A stretch of DNA of 64,000 nt from the NCBI GenBank assembly GCA_016861345.1, contig BOLD01000006.1:124001-188000 (forward strand). Reading direction: 5' to 3'. The position numbers and the translations under genes are program-made. Shown here piece by piece: positions 8,690 to 18,076 of this stretch (within the stretch, counting starts at the first letter, position 1; every line of letters starts with the position of its first letter). A model generated the notes under the pieces. That model did no database searches. It saw nothing but the letters and a program-made list of their open reading frames with translations, and was not told where the DNA came from. The DNA comes from Oligoflexia bacterium (lineage in GTDB: Bacteria > Bdellovibrionota > Bdellovibrionia > Bdellovibrionales > Bdellovibrionaceae).

Positions 8690-10645
8690 TTGATAACAGA
8701 TAGGCTCAGTCTGGGGCCTCCAGGAATGGGAGGAGCTTCAGGGCTAGGGTTTGGAGATAAACTTCAACCAGAGTCAAGAGCCAAGGATAAGGGATCTGAA
8801 TCATTCGAAGCTGCTTTGCAGGACACTGGAGCGAAGCAAGAAATTCGACAAATGAGTAAGGAACCCAAATCCAATTCAAGGACTCTTGATCAGGCTGCTG
8901 ATCGAGTTCCTGAGCAGGCCACCCAGCAAAAAAATCTATCTGTGAGTCGAAAAAGTGAGGCAGGAGAAAAGATCGAATCAAAGAGTGAAGTTGAAGAAAC
9001 AAACTCTGAGATGAAAGGACCGATTCTCACTCAAAAGCAAAAGGTGATGCAAAAGTTCATGGACTCAATCGAGAGTGAATTCAGCATCCCTCCAGAGCGA
9101 ATTGTGGAGGCAATGGCCCAGCTGAGTGATGAGGACCTTCTTAAATCTCCTGAAGAAACGGCGTCACAGATCATATCCAAACTTGGGTTGGATTCTGAGG
9201 AAGAATCACGAGCAGAAGCTCTTTACGTGAGCATGCTTACCGATTTGTCCAAAGTTCCACAACAACCAATTATAGAAAAAGAATTGGTTGCCCAATCATA
9301 TTTGCATCCACAGCAGGCTGTGGCAGCACCTCGTGCATCAATGATGCAACGGGAGCCTGAATTTATAAGTCAGAAAGAGCGTCGAGCAATATTGAACGAC
9401 TCGCTTGATCGTATGAATAATAAATTCTTTATGACACAGCCGATGAAGGCTCAGCATACTGTTAAGCCAGAAATGGCAATGCAGATGAGCCCTCAAGAAG
9501 AAGAGTTATACGCTCAGATATCAAAGGGACAGCAGTTTGAACAACCAATTCAAACTATGAATACGCTTGACTCTCTGAAGTTTGAACGTTTACCGCAAGA
9601 CCAGATGTCACCGCAACTAGTTCGAACACGACAGTCTCAGTACGCAGAGATGCAAAAAGCATTTTTGAGTCCTGAGCAACTTCAGGCTCAAGCTCAACAA
9701 CAACCTGAAGCCGTAGATCAGGGCTATCATGAACTTGCGGCTAAGCTTGCGGCTTTGGGGGCCACTGCTGGCGCATTGAATGAGATTGTGGTGAAGGACC
9801 CTAATAATCAGGTCGCCCTTCAAATGGAGCAATCCATGAATGGTTTTGAACTACCACAGGTTCTTCAGACACCAACATTGAATGGACGGTCAGGATTTCA
9901 GGGGGGGCAGAGCGACTCTTCTCAACAAGGAGAATTTAATTCTGATCAGGATTTTATGAAAAATTCGAAATCAGAAAAACCAGCTCTAGGTAAAGAAGAG
10001 TTCTTCCCACATCACCAGGTTGATCCAGGTCAGCCAACATTAAAGAGCGAAGCTTCTGCGGGCTTAGCGGCTGGCGCGGCCTCACAAGTTGTTGGCAGAG
10101 CTGAGACTGGTGAGAATGAAGCCAATATTCGTCAACTGATGAACCAAGCTCAATACATGATGAAAAAGGGCGGTGGTGAGGCAGTTGTGAAGTTGACTCC
10201 AGAGGGACTTGGACAGGTGCACTTAAAGGTTGTTGTGAATGAAGGAAAAGTGAATCTCGAAATGTCAGCAGAGAATAAAGATGCGAAAAAATTGATTGAG
10301 AATTCAATCGGTGATTTGAAATCCAGTCTTCATACTCGAAATCTGACTGTGGATTCCATCAAAGTTGATGTTGGAAATCAACTCAGCTCTGACAACAATT
10401 CCCAATCACAAAACCAGTCATCACAGTTCAAGTTTGATCAGGGACGCGAACAAGCTCGTCAGTTCCTACAAAACTTTCAAGAACAGAATAACTCGCAAAG
10501 AGGGACTTTCTTTGAAATGCCAGGACTGAAGACCTATGGAACGCGAAATAATCCTGATCCAATGAGGCCTGCAGATGAAATCCGGACCCGTTCTCGACGG
10601 TACGAAAGTACGGGAAAGGGTGCAGGAATTGATCTGGTAGCGTAG
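8690..10645 (+). CDS. fliK: Flagellar hook-length control protein FliK
   Basis: FliK measures hook length and triggers the export switch. At 651 residues it is long. The first ~480 residues are Gln/Ser-rich and low in complexity, as expected of the ruler part. The C-terminal hook-length domain lies near 487-563, including GGGEAVVKLTPEGLGQVHLK, where LxPexLGxvxvk is the family signature. A TTG start follows AAGGAGGAAAG with good spacing. flgD and flgE follow, whose products FliK works with. Confidence 0.92.
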   Translation: MITDRLSLGPPGMGGASGLGFGDKLQPESRAKDKGSESFEAALQDTGAKQEIRQMSKEPKSNSRTLDQAADRVPEQATQQKNLSVSRKSEAGEKIESKSEVEETNSEMKGPILTQKQKVMQKFMDSIESEFSIPPERIVEAMAQLSDEDLLKSPEETASQIISKLGLDSEEESRAEALYVSMLTDLSKVPQQPIIEKELVAQSYLHPQQAVAAPRASMMQREPEFISQKERRAILNDSLDRMNNKFFMTQPMKAQHTVKPEMAMQMSPQEEELYAQISKGQQFEQPIQTMNTLDSLKFERLPQDQMSPQLVRTRQSQYAEMQKAFLSPEQLQAQAQQQPEAVDQGYHELAAKLAALGATAGALNEIVVKDPNNQVALQMEQSMNGFELPQVLQTPTLNGRSGFQGGQSDSSQQGEFNSDQDFMKNSKSEKPALGKEEFFPHHQVDPGQPTLKSEASAGLAAGAASQVVGRAETGENEANIRQLMNQAQYMMKKGGGEAVVKLTPEGLGQVHLKVVVNEGKVNLEMSAENKDAKKLIENSIGDLKSSLHTRNLTVDSIKVDVGNQLSSDNNSQSQNQSSQFKFDQGREQARQFLQNFQEQNNSQRGTFFEMPGLKTYGTRNNPDPMRPADEIRTRSRRYESTGKGAGIDLVA

Positions 10646-10682
10646 AATGGAACAATAATCATCGCGAGAGGCGGGATGCTAT

Positions 10683-11744
10683 ATGGCAATGGTGGGAACA
10701 AAAGTAGGAACAAAAAATTGGGGCACAGCTCCTCAAAATGAAATCACTAAGAAAGAGGGCGTAAATAATATTTCCGCTCATGAGATGCAAAAACTCAATG
10801 GTGAGGACATTGGAAATGTGGCCAATCGATTAGCTGATCCGAACTATATCCCACCAGAAAAGAAAATGCGCACTGTGGGTAATGATAAATTGGATAAAGA
10901 TGCATTCATGAAGCTCATGCTTGCACAAATGAAAAATCAAGATCCAACAAACCCATTGAAGAGCCATGAAATGGCTGCGCAACTTGCACAGTTCACAAGC
11001 CTTGAGCAATTACAGAATATGAACACGTCATTGACTGAGATTAAAAATGGCCAAAAACCGACAGAAAGTTTTCAGGCACTTAATTTTATTGGCAAGGCGG
11101 TTTCAGGAGATTCTGCAAAGCTTGTGCGATCAAAAGGTGACACGGAACACGATTTTAATTTTGTTCTTCCAGATGACGCGAAGTCTGTTCAAATCAAAGT
11201 TCGAAATCAGCAGGGAGAAATTGTTCGTAGTGTTGATTTAAAGGACATGAAAAAAGGACAGAACAAGTGGGTTTGGAATGGGCAGAATGACAATGGAATG
11301 TCAGCGATGACTGGTGAATATCAATTCGTCATCGAAGCCAAGAATGCAGCTGATAAGAAACTTGCAGTGAAAACTGACTTCGATGGAATCATCTCAGGAG
11401 TATCATATACAAATGAAGGGCCAGTCCTGGTTGTCGGTAACCAGAGCGTAAAATTAAAAGATGTGAAGAAAATTGTGGACCCAAGTCTTATGAAGAACGA
11501 CCAGAATTCAGGTTCAGTTAAGAAGCCGGACTTGAAAAATGGACAAGTTGCAGCAAAAAATGAAGATAAGCAAGTTAGTGGCGGCGCACAAGAAGCCTCT
11601 TTCACTCCCAATAACCTTGAGAGTGTAGGGATGTCGCAGGGTATGATTAATACTCTTGCGAAGGAGACTAAGTCCGAGTCAAAACCTCAGGCGAAGTCAG
11701 AAGCTTCAAAGCCAGAGCAACCCTCGCAAGCGGTAGCACGTTAA
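10683..11744 (+). CDS. flgD: Flagellar hook cap protein FlgD
   Basis: FlgD caps the growing hook and is needed for FlgE polymerisation. The conserved N-terminal motif is present around residues 75-125: DKDAFMKLMLAQMKNQDPTN, then MAAQLAQFTSLEQLQNMN. A FlgD Ig/tudor-like region follows (DDAKSVQIKVRNQQGEIVR). The protein is 353 residues, longer than the ~230 of enteric FlgD, because of a ~70-residue N-terminal extension and a Lys/Ser/Pro-rich C-terminal tail. Confidence 0.95.
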   Translation: MAMVGTKVGTKNWGTAPQNEITKKEGVNNISAHEMQKLNGEDIGNVANRLADPNYIPPEKKMRTVGNDKLDKDAFMKLMLAQMKNQDPTNPLKSHEMAAQLAQFTSLEQLQNMNTSLTEIKNGQKPTESFQALNFIGKAVSGDSAKLVRSKGDTEHDFNFVLPDDAKSVQIKVRNQQGEIVRSVDLKDMKKGQNKWVWNGQNDNGMSAMTGEYQFVIEAKNAADKKLAVKTDFDGIISGVSYTNEGPVLVVGNQSVKLKDVKKIVDPSLMKNDQNSGSVKKPDLKNGQVAAKNEDKQVSGGAQEASFTPNNLESVGMSQGMINTLAKETKSESKPQAKSEASKPEQPSQAVAR

Positions 11745-11762
11745 TGAGGGAGAAATGAAAAG

Positions 11763-12173
11763 ATGGAAGTAAAGAAAATATCGCAGTTTGAGAATCTTGT
11801 TACCCCGGAAAAGAAGGTTGGAAACCTTTCTCAGGGGCCAAGTTTCGAGGACACCCTGTCGCGAATACAGGGAGCGAATTTGGGAGTATCACAGCCCACT
11901 CAAGGCCTGAAGGCGCCGGAGACTGTGAAGTTCTCAAATCACGCAGTTGAGCGCATGATGAGTCGTGGAATTCAGTTTTCCAAAGAAGATCTTGGAAGAT
12001 TGAACGATGCGGTTTCTCGAGCTCAGGCAAAAGGAGCAAAGGACTCACTCATTTTAATGAATGATTCTGCGCTCATTGTGAGTGTGAAAAACAAAACTGT
12101 TGTGACGGTTATGGATAAGAGCGCATTAAAAGAAAATGTGTTCACTAACATCGACAGCACAATAGTGATGTAG
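11763..12173 (+). CDS. Flagellar operon protein of the TIGR02530 type
   Basis: This 136-residue protein carries the pattern known from the small uncharacterised protein found between flgD and flgE in many bacteria: FSNHAVERMMSRGIQFSKED, then AQAKGAKDSLILMNDSALIVSVKNKTVVT in two blocks, ending in a short segment with IDSTIVM. The role is not established; a hook-assembly regulator has been suggested by context. The ATG lies 18 bp after the flgD stop. Confidence 0.88.
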   Translation: MEVKKISQFENLVTPEKKVGNLSQGPSFEDTLSRIQGANLGVSQPTQGLKAPETVKFSNHAVERMMSRGIQFSKEDLGRLNDAVSRAQAKGAKDSLILMNDSALIVSVKNKTVVTVMDKSALKENVFTNIDSTIVM

Positions 12174-12319
12174 CACCGCGAAGGAGCTGTAAGGCCGGAG
12201 GCCTGGAAGTGAACTGAGCGGACTTGAAAAATTAAATAAACAGGGCTGGTCCTCGCAGAGGAGGCCCTCCAACAACTGAAAGCCGACTGACTGAGGCTTT
12301 CAAATGACATGGAGGTCAT
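12174..12319 (+). promoter_or_regulatory. Structured 146-bp leader before flgE
   Basis: This is the longest gap inside the operon. It contains three inverted repeats. GGCC-GGA-GGCC lies near 12193. AGGGC/GCCCT lies at about 12242-12268 with an inner CCTC-GCA-GAGG. GAAAGCC/GGCTTTC lies at 12278-12301. None is followed by a run of T, so a simple intrinsic terminator is unlikely. GGAGG lies just before the flgE ATG. I infer mRNA processing or translational control of the abundant hook protein; no named RNA family is recognised. Confidence 0.45.
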
Positions 12320-13603
12320 ATGGGTATTCTTTCATCACTTTACACAGGTGTGTCTGGTTTAACAGCGCATGGTGAGGCGTTAGGGGTTACGGCAGATAAC
12401 GTAGCCAACGCGAACACCACTGGCTTTAAAGCATCACGAGCAGAATTCAACGACATTATTGCTAAGAGCTTAAAAGGTATCTTAGGCGGAAACCAAATCG
12501 GTCGTGGTGTGAAAGTGGGCGCAGTTAATCCAATTCTTAATCAAGGTAACGTTGATTCAACAGATAAGGTTACTGACCTAGCAATTTCTGGTGATGGTTA
12601 CTTTACATGTAAAGGATCTGATGGAGTATCTTATACCCGTGATGGTTCCTTTCACTTTGACCGTGAAGGATTCCTTGTTACAAATGATAACCAGCGTGTT
12701 CAGGGATACATGGCTGATGAGGGTGGTCGAATCATGAATAAGACTGCTGATATTAAGTTCCCACGAGCACTTGTTCCTGCCAAGGCAACCAAAGAAGTTA
12801 AGCTTGATCTCAACCTAGATTCACGAGTTGAGCCAACGAAAAAGTTTGATATCAATGACCCATACTACACTTCACACTACGCAACTGGGGTTGAGGTTTA
12901 TGACTCTCAAGGAAATAAGCACCTTGTGACGATGTTCTTCAATAAAACTGAGGATAGAGCTTGGGAGTGGAGAGGTGTTGTTGATGGTAAGGATGTCACT
13001 GGCGGTGACGCAGGCAAGTTAACTGAAATCATTAAGGGTAAGTTGAAGTTTACGGTTGATGGAAAACTTGACTCACAAGAAATCACGGACTCAAATTTGA
13101 ATTTTGCGGGTGGTGCGCTTCAAAATCAACTTGTTAAGTTCAACTTTGGTGATGCGATTCAAGAGGGTGGAAAAGGAATCGACGGCACTAAGCAGTATGG
13201 TAAGGACTCAGATCTTATCACTTGGTCACAAGATGGATCAGCTGCTGGTACAATTACGAACCTGTCTTTCAATGACGAGGGTGTGTTAACAGCACTATAT
13301 TCAAATGGGGAAGCAAAAGACCTTGCTCAGATCGTTCTTGCGAAGTTTGAAAATCCAGAGGGATTATTTAAAGTGGGTAACAACCGCTTTAAAGATTCTC
13401 GTGAGTCAGGTATGGCCGCAATTGGCCAACCCAACAGAGCAGGCCGTGGTAAGCTCTTTGCCAAGTCACTTGAAAGATCAACTGTTGACCTTGCAGCTGA
13501 GTTCGTTCAGTTGATCCAGGGGCAGAGAAATTTCCAGGCCAACGCGAAGACAATCACAACAACTGATGAGCTTCTGAACGAAGTGATCCAGTTAAAGAGA
13601 TAA
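12320..13603 (+). CDS. flgE: Flagellar hook protein FlgE
   Basis: FlgE is the hook subunit, a 427-residue protein. The N-terminal rod/hook motif (SLYTGVSGLTAHGEALGV, then DNVANANTTGFKASRAEF) and the C-terminal motif (LAAEFVQLIQGQRNFQANAKTI, ending TTDELLNEVIQLKR) form the inner coiled-coil layer. The middle contains the variable D1/D2 domains exposed on the hook surface. The codon choice is noticeably more biased than in neighbours, consistent with high expression. ATGGAGGTCAT before the ATG supplies a ribosome site. It is the last gene of this operon. Confidence 0.97.
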   Translation: MGILSSLYTGVSGLTAHGEALGVTADNVANANTTGFKASRAEFNDIIAKSLKGILGGNQIGRGVKVGAVNPILNQGNVDSTDKVTDLAISGDGYFTCKGSDGVSYTRDGSFHFDREGFLVTNDNQRVQGYMADEGGRIMNKTADIKFPRALVPAKATKEVKLDLNLDSRVEPTKKFDINDPYYTSHYATGVEVYDSQGNKHLVTMFFNKTEDRAWEWRGVVDGKDVTGGDAGKLTEIIKGKLKFTVDGKLDSQEITDSNLNFAGGALQNQLVKFNFGDAIQEGGKGIDGTKQYGKDSDLITWSQDGSAAGTITNLSFNDEGVLTALYSNGEAKDLAQIVLAKFENPEGLFKVGNNRFKDSRESGMAAIGQPNRAGRGKLFAKSLERSTVDLAAEFVQLIQGQRNFQANAKTITTTDELLNEVIQLKR

Positions 13604-13652
13604 TAGATAGATATTAGTTAAGCTAAGTTAAAAAGACCATATGACAGTGAAT

Positions 13653-13679
13653 GACCTCCTCTTGTCAGTCGGGGAGGTC
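13653..13679. terminator. Inverted repeat between convergent genes, probable terminator
   Basis: GACCTCC (13653-13659) pairs with GGAGGTC (13673-13679) across a 13-base loop, between the 3' ends of flgE and the minus-strand gene. The following T content is modest on the plus strand, so termination may be weak. Confidence 0.5.
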
Positions 13680-13691
13680 GTTCGATTGTTG

Positions 13692-14243
13692 TTAAAGTGG
13701 TTGTAGAGTTTTTGGATTAATTCCTAACCGATAGAGATAATCTGATTCGACTGACGAATAACATTGAGCAATGGCTCCACGTTCGTAGCGGGCATTAATA
13801 GTTTTTCGAACTTCTTCATCGGGCATTAAGCCCCAGTATGCTTCGGGATTTTTTAAAAAAGAATCTTCGCTAACTTCCTCCCAGGGATTATCTCGCAATG
13901 TAAAGCGACACCAAAGACCTTTCGCTTTCCACTCATCCATGCTGACCATCACATCAGCAAGATCAGAGAGCAGTTTTTGAATTTCAATTTGAGTGCTCGA
14001 GTTAAGCTTCAGGTATTGGTCGTCAGACTTGAGCAGATCTTTCAGTTGAAGCATTTGATCTGTGGTAACCATATCGACATGGATGAAACGAATGGTTTCT
14101 TGTAATTCCTTCTGAGTAATTTCATTATTTTTTTCGTGGATCTCATTTGAGGCCACTTGCAAGAGGTATTGTTTGGTGCGTGTGATCTCTGCCTGTGCGA
14201 GAGCGGGTATAATGAGACAAATGGTAAGTATGAGTTTATACAT
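13692..14243 (-). CDS. Exported protein of unknown function
   Basis: The product has about 183 residues from the preferred ATG, which follows AAAGAGGTCTCT. It begins MYKLILTICLIIPALAQA, a clear Sec signal peptide with cleavage after AQA. The mature part is helical and charged, with two cysteines (LWCRF and AQCYSS) that could form a disulfide. No family is recognised. An upstream in-frame start would add ten residues before the signal and is disfavoured. It lies 3' of the porin-like gene on the same strand but beyond that gene's terminator, so it may have its own promoter. Confidence 0.7.
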   Translation of the reverse strand: MYKLILTICLIIPALAQAEITRTKQYLLQVASNEIHEKNNEITQKELQETIRFIHVDMVTTDQMLQLKDLLKSDDQYLKLNSSTQIEIQKLLSDLADVMVSMDEWKAKGLWCRFTLRDNPWEEVSEDSFLKNPEAYWGLMPDEEVRKTINARYERGAIAQCYSSVESDYLYRLGINPKTLQPL

Positions 14244-14261
14244 AGAGACCTCTTTATAAGA

Positions 14262-14287
14262 GAAGCGGCCCAATGGGCCGCTTCTTG
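14262..14287 (-). terminator. Intrinsic-terminator-like hairpin after the porin-like gene
   Basis: GAAGCGGCCC and GGGCCGCTTC form a perfect 10-bp stem around a 3-base loop, just downstream of the minus-strand gene that ends at 14309. A T-run is not strong. Confidence 0.6.
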
Positions 14288-14308
14288 GTTCATCAATTGA
14301 CTTAGAGA

Positions 14309-15328
14309 TTAGTGAGGCTTTGCAACTCGAGCGTTTTGTTTACCGAAAGCAATTCGAGCTCTAATTCCAAGGACTGTGTCGCGAGTGCCATCCTCTTTCA
14401 TGACATAGCGAACTTCTGGGCTAAGAACAAGATGTGATCCGACTGGAAGGTTGTAAGCAAGAGCGATCTCCTTAGCAACTTTCTCAAGTACTGAACCCTC
14501 AACAACGATGGCGCCTTTTCCGAGTTTCATCGCTGCGCCTAAAGTTGCACCGTATCGTGAATCCAAGAACTCAGGATTGTGCTCCATAACAATGCCTTCT
14601 GCCCATACTTTGTACTTGCCGTCAGCAGATGTATATACGAATCCCAAGCTGCCACGAGTTTCGTTCTCTTTACCTTCGTGTTGCTTCATTAATGCAGAGA
14701 TCTGCATTTTGATTTGGTTAGTTAGCTGTTTTGATAATTGAACAGAAACTGCCTTATCCTTTGAGATCTTCATGTCGCCTGCTCCAGTCTCGTACAAACT
14801 AAAGGCAACTTCGTCAGCAATTTTAAAGAAGCTAGCAGGAAGAGCAACTGTGAATCCGATCATTTCCTCTTCGTTGTTTAGCTTATAGAGCAAAGAATCT
14901 TTAAACATTGGAAGTTCAGCAATTCTTTGTCCAAAGGCCATTCTGTGTTTACCAAGAGTAATCACAGCGCGAGGAAGTCCTAAGACTTTGTCAGTCTCGA
15001 TTTGGATGTATGCTTCTTCAAGCATCTCACCCAATTTTGTATCAAGATCTTCATCGTTGATATATCGGTTGAGAACTCTCTCAAGCTCAGCTTTGATGAC
15101 GAGCTTCATTCCCTCTCGAGCTAGAATTTCGAATCGCAGTTCGGCATCCTGCACTCGGAAATCTTTATCCCAATCTCCACTGTCTGTTTTACGAGACGTT
15201 CCGTCAAAGCTAATGTTTCCTGAGACATCGAGCCATGGTGGAAGTGTCGTGTCTGCTGCTTGAGCAGATAAAGTAGACACCAGCGTAGCTGTGGCTAATA
15301 CGGTTTTTAGTGCGTTCATGGTTTTCAT
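14309..15328 (-). CDS. Outer-membrane porin-like beta-barrel protein
   Basis: The product has 339 residues from the ATG preceded by GGGGGG; a TTG one codon upstream is less likely. It begins MKTMNALKTVLATATLVSTL with cleavage expected after SAQA. The mature chain alternates hydrophobic and polar residues in short strands, with charged loops. The segment AVITLGKHRMAFGQRIAELP recalls porins of the phosphate-selective/OprO kind, where the barrel begins with a GR(f/m)xxP-type strand. Final residues (RARIAFGKQNARVAKPH) do not end in the usual aromatic residue. Substrate is unknown. Confidence 0.65.
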   Translation of the reverse strand: MKTMNALKTVLATATLVSTLSAQAADTTLPPWLDVSGNISFDGTSRKTDSGDWDKDFRVQDAELRFEILAREGMKLVIKAELERVLNRYINDEDLDTKLGEMLEEAYIQIETDKVLGLPRAVITLGKHRMAFGQRIAELPMFKDSLLYKLNNEEEMIGFTVALPASFFKIADEVAFSLYETGAGDMKISKDKAVSVQLSKQLTNQIKMQISALMKQHEGKENETRGSLGFVYTSADGKYKVWAEGIVMEHNPEFLDSRYGATLGAAMKLGKGAIVVEGSVLEKVAKEIALAYNLPVGSHLVLSPEVRYVMKEDGTRDTVLGIRARIAFGKQNARVAKPH

Positions 15329-15684
15329 CAATCCCCCCTTGTTTGGTTGATGGTTGTTGTTTGTGCGATTTGCCCTAGTACAAGTGTTGCGCCAATTTGA
15401 TTGGTATTTTGAAAACCCTCGGAGAATTCACTAGATATCTCTATATTAACTCAAATTTAGGGGTATTCAGGTGATGGAAAAAGGAACAATTTCTGTCGTC
15501 CATTTTTTACAATTTTGGTAATGCCGCTCTGATAACTTCAAAAAAACAAGGACTTACTTTTTTGTCACTAAGCTCGACACATTTTGCGTCACCGAAAAAA
15601 TAAAAAATATAAAATCGTGATCAATAATTTTCCTTGGTAAAGGACTCAGGTAAATAAGTAGCAAGAACAAACGGGGAGGGACCA
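15329..15684. promoter_or_regulatory. Divergent intergenic region, about 350 bp
   Basis: The region separates the porin-like gene (leftward) and the TPR-like secreted gene (rightward) and must hold promoters for both. It is AT-rich, with A/T tracts near 15500-15560 and 15596-15615. A TGGC...TTGTA pair on the minus strand at 15379-15394 resembles a sigma-54 site but lacks the conserved GC at -12. GGGGAGGGACC just before 15685 is the ribosome site of the rightward gene. No RNA gene is seen. Confidence 0.4.
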
Positions 15685-16623
15685 ATGATTAAACGAATAA
15701 TCATCATCACAATATTACTGATGTCAACTGCAGCTCATGGTGACTGGATGCAGGGAATATTTGATAAGGCACCACTGGCGGGCCCCTGTCGCAAAAAAAT
15801 TGATGTGCCTCGGAAGGATGTGGATCAATTATGGAAGGATGCCACACAACTTAAAGAAGATAGAAAATATTGCGAATCGGCCGCATATTATCACGTTTTA
15901 ATTGGAGAGGCTCAGACACCGGAGCAGATCTCATCGGCTTGGTATCAAAAAATTGAGTCTTTCTTTTTTCAGTATGATTATGACAAATTCTTTGAGACAG
16001 CACTGGATTATTTAGAAAGCAGAAAAGGATCTCACCTTGCCGAAAAAGTTCATTATTTGGTTGTGAAGGCAGTTAATGAGTTAATGCAAGAAAACAGGGA
16101 CCTTTCTAACCCTTGGCTTCAATTTGGCCTTGGCATTCATCCCGAGCAATTTGCTAAGGACGCTGTAAAAAACATGATGAAATTTCGTAGTTTCATAGAG
16201 GCTTACCCGCAATCAGAATATCTTGTTGAAGTGCAGAGCTATTTGAATGGCGCCAAAATCACCTTCAATTCGGACTATTTAAAACAATCGCGTATGCTCG
16301 TGCTACGAAGAGAATATGCTCCTGCAATTGTTCGATACCAGTATCTTTTAAACCTTGGGCTTGATTTCCAAGAAAGAGGAGTGGCGACATTTGAGTTGAT
16401 TCAGCTTTTAAGAGAGTTCTCCTACTCAGTTCAAAATGAAAATATTGTGTCTACACAGAAGTTGGCAAGATGGCTAACGACTGCCGAGATCGAGGTCACC
16501 ACGTCGAAGCGACAAATGCTCAGTCAGACATTATTCACTCAGTCTCAAAAGCTGTTGCAATTGATGAAAGAAAAGATGCCAAATGACCCATGGACCAAGA
16601 GAGCTATTGAGTATTTTAATTAG
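15685..16623 (+). CDS. Exported TPR-like protein of unknown function
   Basis: The product has 312 residues and begins MIKRIIIITILLMSTAAHG, a Sec signal peptide. The mature region is helical with TPR-like repeats, for example KYCESAAYYHVLIGEAQTPEQ, then SAWYQKIESFFFQYDYDKFFE, and PAIVRYQYLLNLGLDFQERG later. GGGGAGGGACC precedes the ATG. Such repeats suggest a periplasmic scaffolding protein, but no specific family is recognised. The downstream kinase gene lies 91 bp away and may be transcribed with it. Confidence 0.7.
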   Translation: MIKRIIIITILLMSTAAHGDWMQGIFDKAPLAGPCRKKIDVPRKDVDQLWKDATQLKEDRKYCESAAYYHVLIGEAQTPEQISSAWYQKIESFFFQYDYDKFFETALDYLESRKGSHLAEKVHYLVVKAVNELMQENRDLSNPWLQFGLGIHPEQFAKDAVKNMMKFRSFIEAYPQSEYLVEVQSYLNGAKITFNSDYLKQSRMLVLRREYAPAIVRYQYLLNLGLDFQERGVATFELIQLLREFSYSVQNENIVSTQKLARWLTTAEIEVTTSKRQMLSQTLFTQSQKLLQLMKEKMPNDPWTKRAIEYFN

Positions 16624-16714
16624 TGGCAGGACTTAGATCTAATTGTCGTATCAAAATTGACTGATATATGATGATTGGTAGATCGAAAAACTAGGCCGTT
16701 CACCAGTTGGTTTT

Positions 16715-18067
16715 TTGGATCTATTAGCCGATCACTATGACGTGAATAAAGTATTTAAGTTGATTAGCGATTATTTTTTATTGAGGGACCGCAAGGACCG
16801 AGATGTCGAGTCTTTGATGGCCCTGCGGGTATTTCAGATTATCATTGGTTCAACACTTTGTTTTTTTTGTGCAATCGCGATTCATTACGCGTTACACAGC
16901 ATGTACAGCGCGGCACTTGTTCATATTTCAGTTGTGTTGATTTCTTGCTTTGCTTGGCTCGCTTTTAAAAAAACAAACTCTACAGTAATTGCAGGCAGCA
17001 TTGTATTGGCGGCGGGTTATCCACTATTTATTTATCGGGGCTATGTGATGGGGGGTATTACTTCTCCAGGTTTTATAATTATTCAAATTATTCCCATATG
17101 TACAATGGCATTAATGCCTCTTCGAGCAGCTGCTCTTTGGTCTCTTGCCTATGCACTGATTCCGTTTGGATTTTATTATGCCAATGACTTGGGAATTTAT
17201 ATTCCTGAGCCAACTAGCGATGCTATTGTTCCATCGACACGTTTGGTACTGTTAAATCTAATACAAGTGATTAGTTTTCTCACAGTATACTATGTCAAAA
17301 AATTAAATCAATCCTATGCAGCTCTCATTAAAGAGCGATCTGAGGAGAATGCAAATCTTGTGAGAATTATTACACATGATATTGCAACACCCCTAGCTGT
17401 TTTGCAGCTTGGACTGGAAATCATAAAAGAAAAAACAGGTGATAGTCCGGAAATGGAGAGGATCGAAAAGGCATTTACAGCAATTAACGGAATTACGGCA
17501 AAGGTAAGAGAACTTGAGGCGATTCAGACAGGCAAAAAAGAGTTTAAACTAGAATCAGTCTGTTTTTTAAGAGCATTTGATGAGATCTCGTCAATTTTTA
17601 CCGACTCTTTAGAACGAAAGAATATCCAATTTGGTTTGCATTACGAAGGTCCTTCAGAATCCTACCGTGTTAAGTCAGATGAAAAGGGCCTAACACTGCT
17701 CATACTCAGTAATCTGATGTCAAATGCAATTAAATTTACTGAGCCTGGTGGGAGAATAGATGTCTATCTTGAAAGAAAGGGCCCGAAGGTCATATGTCGA
17801 TTTGTCGATTCGGGAATTGGAATACCTGAGAAAATATTAAACCAGCTATTTGACCCAACTAAGCATACAAATCGCAGGGGAACTGACGGTGAAAAAGGAA
17901 CAGGATTTGGCATGCCCATAGTCAAATCATTAACTGAAAAATTTGGCGGAACAATTCAGGTTGAGTCAAAAACTAAGGGCCAACACCAAACCTATCATGG
18001 AACAATATTCACACTGACATTTCCAGCTTACTGTAGTATAGAAAGTTCGATCAGCAAAGCTGCATAG
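16715..18067 (+). CDS. Membrane sensor histidine kinase
   Basis: The N-terminal ~200 residues contain about six hydrophobic segments (for example VFQIIIGSTLCFFCAIAIHYA), so the sensor is in the membrane. The kinase core follows. The H box ITHDIATPLAVLQLGLEI has its phospho-accepting His near residue 220. The N box is LILSNLMSNAIKFTEPGG, G1 is DSGIGIPE, and the F/G2 region is GTGFGMPIVKSL. No response regulator is adjacent, so it is an orphan kinase. The start is uncertain: TTG 16715 and GTG 16742 are both possible and neither has a strong ribosome site. The gene is followed 9 bp later by the PgeF-type gene. Confidence 0.9.
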   Translation: MDLLADHYDVNKVFKLISDYFLLRDRKDRDVESLMALRVFQIIIGSTLCFFCAIAIHYALHSMYSAALVHISVVLISCFAWLAFKKTNSTVIAGSIVLAAGYPLFIYRGYVMGGITSPGFIIIQIIPICTMALMPLRAAALWSLAYALIPFGFYYANDLGIYIPEPTSDAIVPSTRLVLLNLIQVISFLTVYYVKKLNQSYAALIKERSEENANLVRIITHDIATPLAVLQLGLEIIKEKTGDSPEMERIEKAFTAINGITAKVRELEAIQTGKKEFKLESVCFLRAFDEISSIFTDSLERKNIQFGLHYEGPSESYRVKSDEKGLTLLILSNLMSNAIKFTEPGGRIDVYLERKGPKVICRFVDSGIGIPEKILNQLFDPTKHTNRRGTDGEKGTGFGMPIVKSLTEKFGGTIQVESKTKGQHQTYHGTIFTLTFPAYCSIESSISKAA

Positions 18068-18076
18068 GAAGATTGA

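Noticed and set aside
15379-15394. Sigma-54-like sequence on the minus strand upstream of the porin-like gene
   Set aside because: The -24 GG is present, but the -12 element reads TTGTA instead of TTGCA, losing the essential GC.
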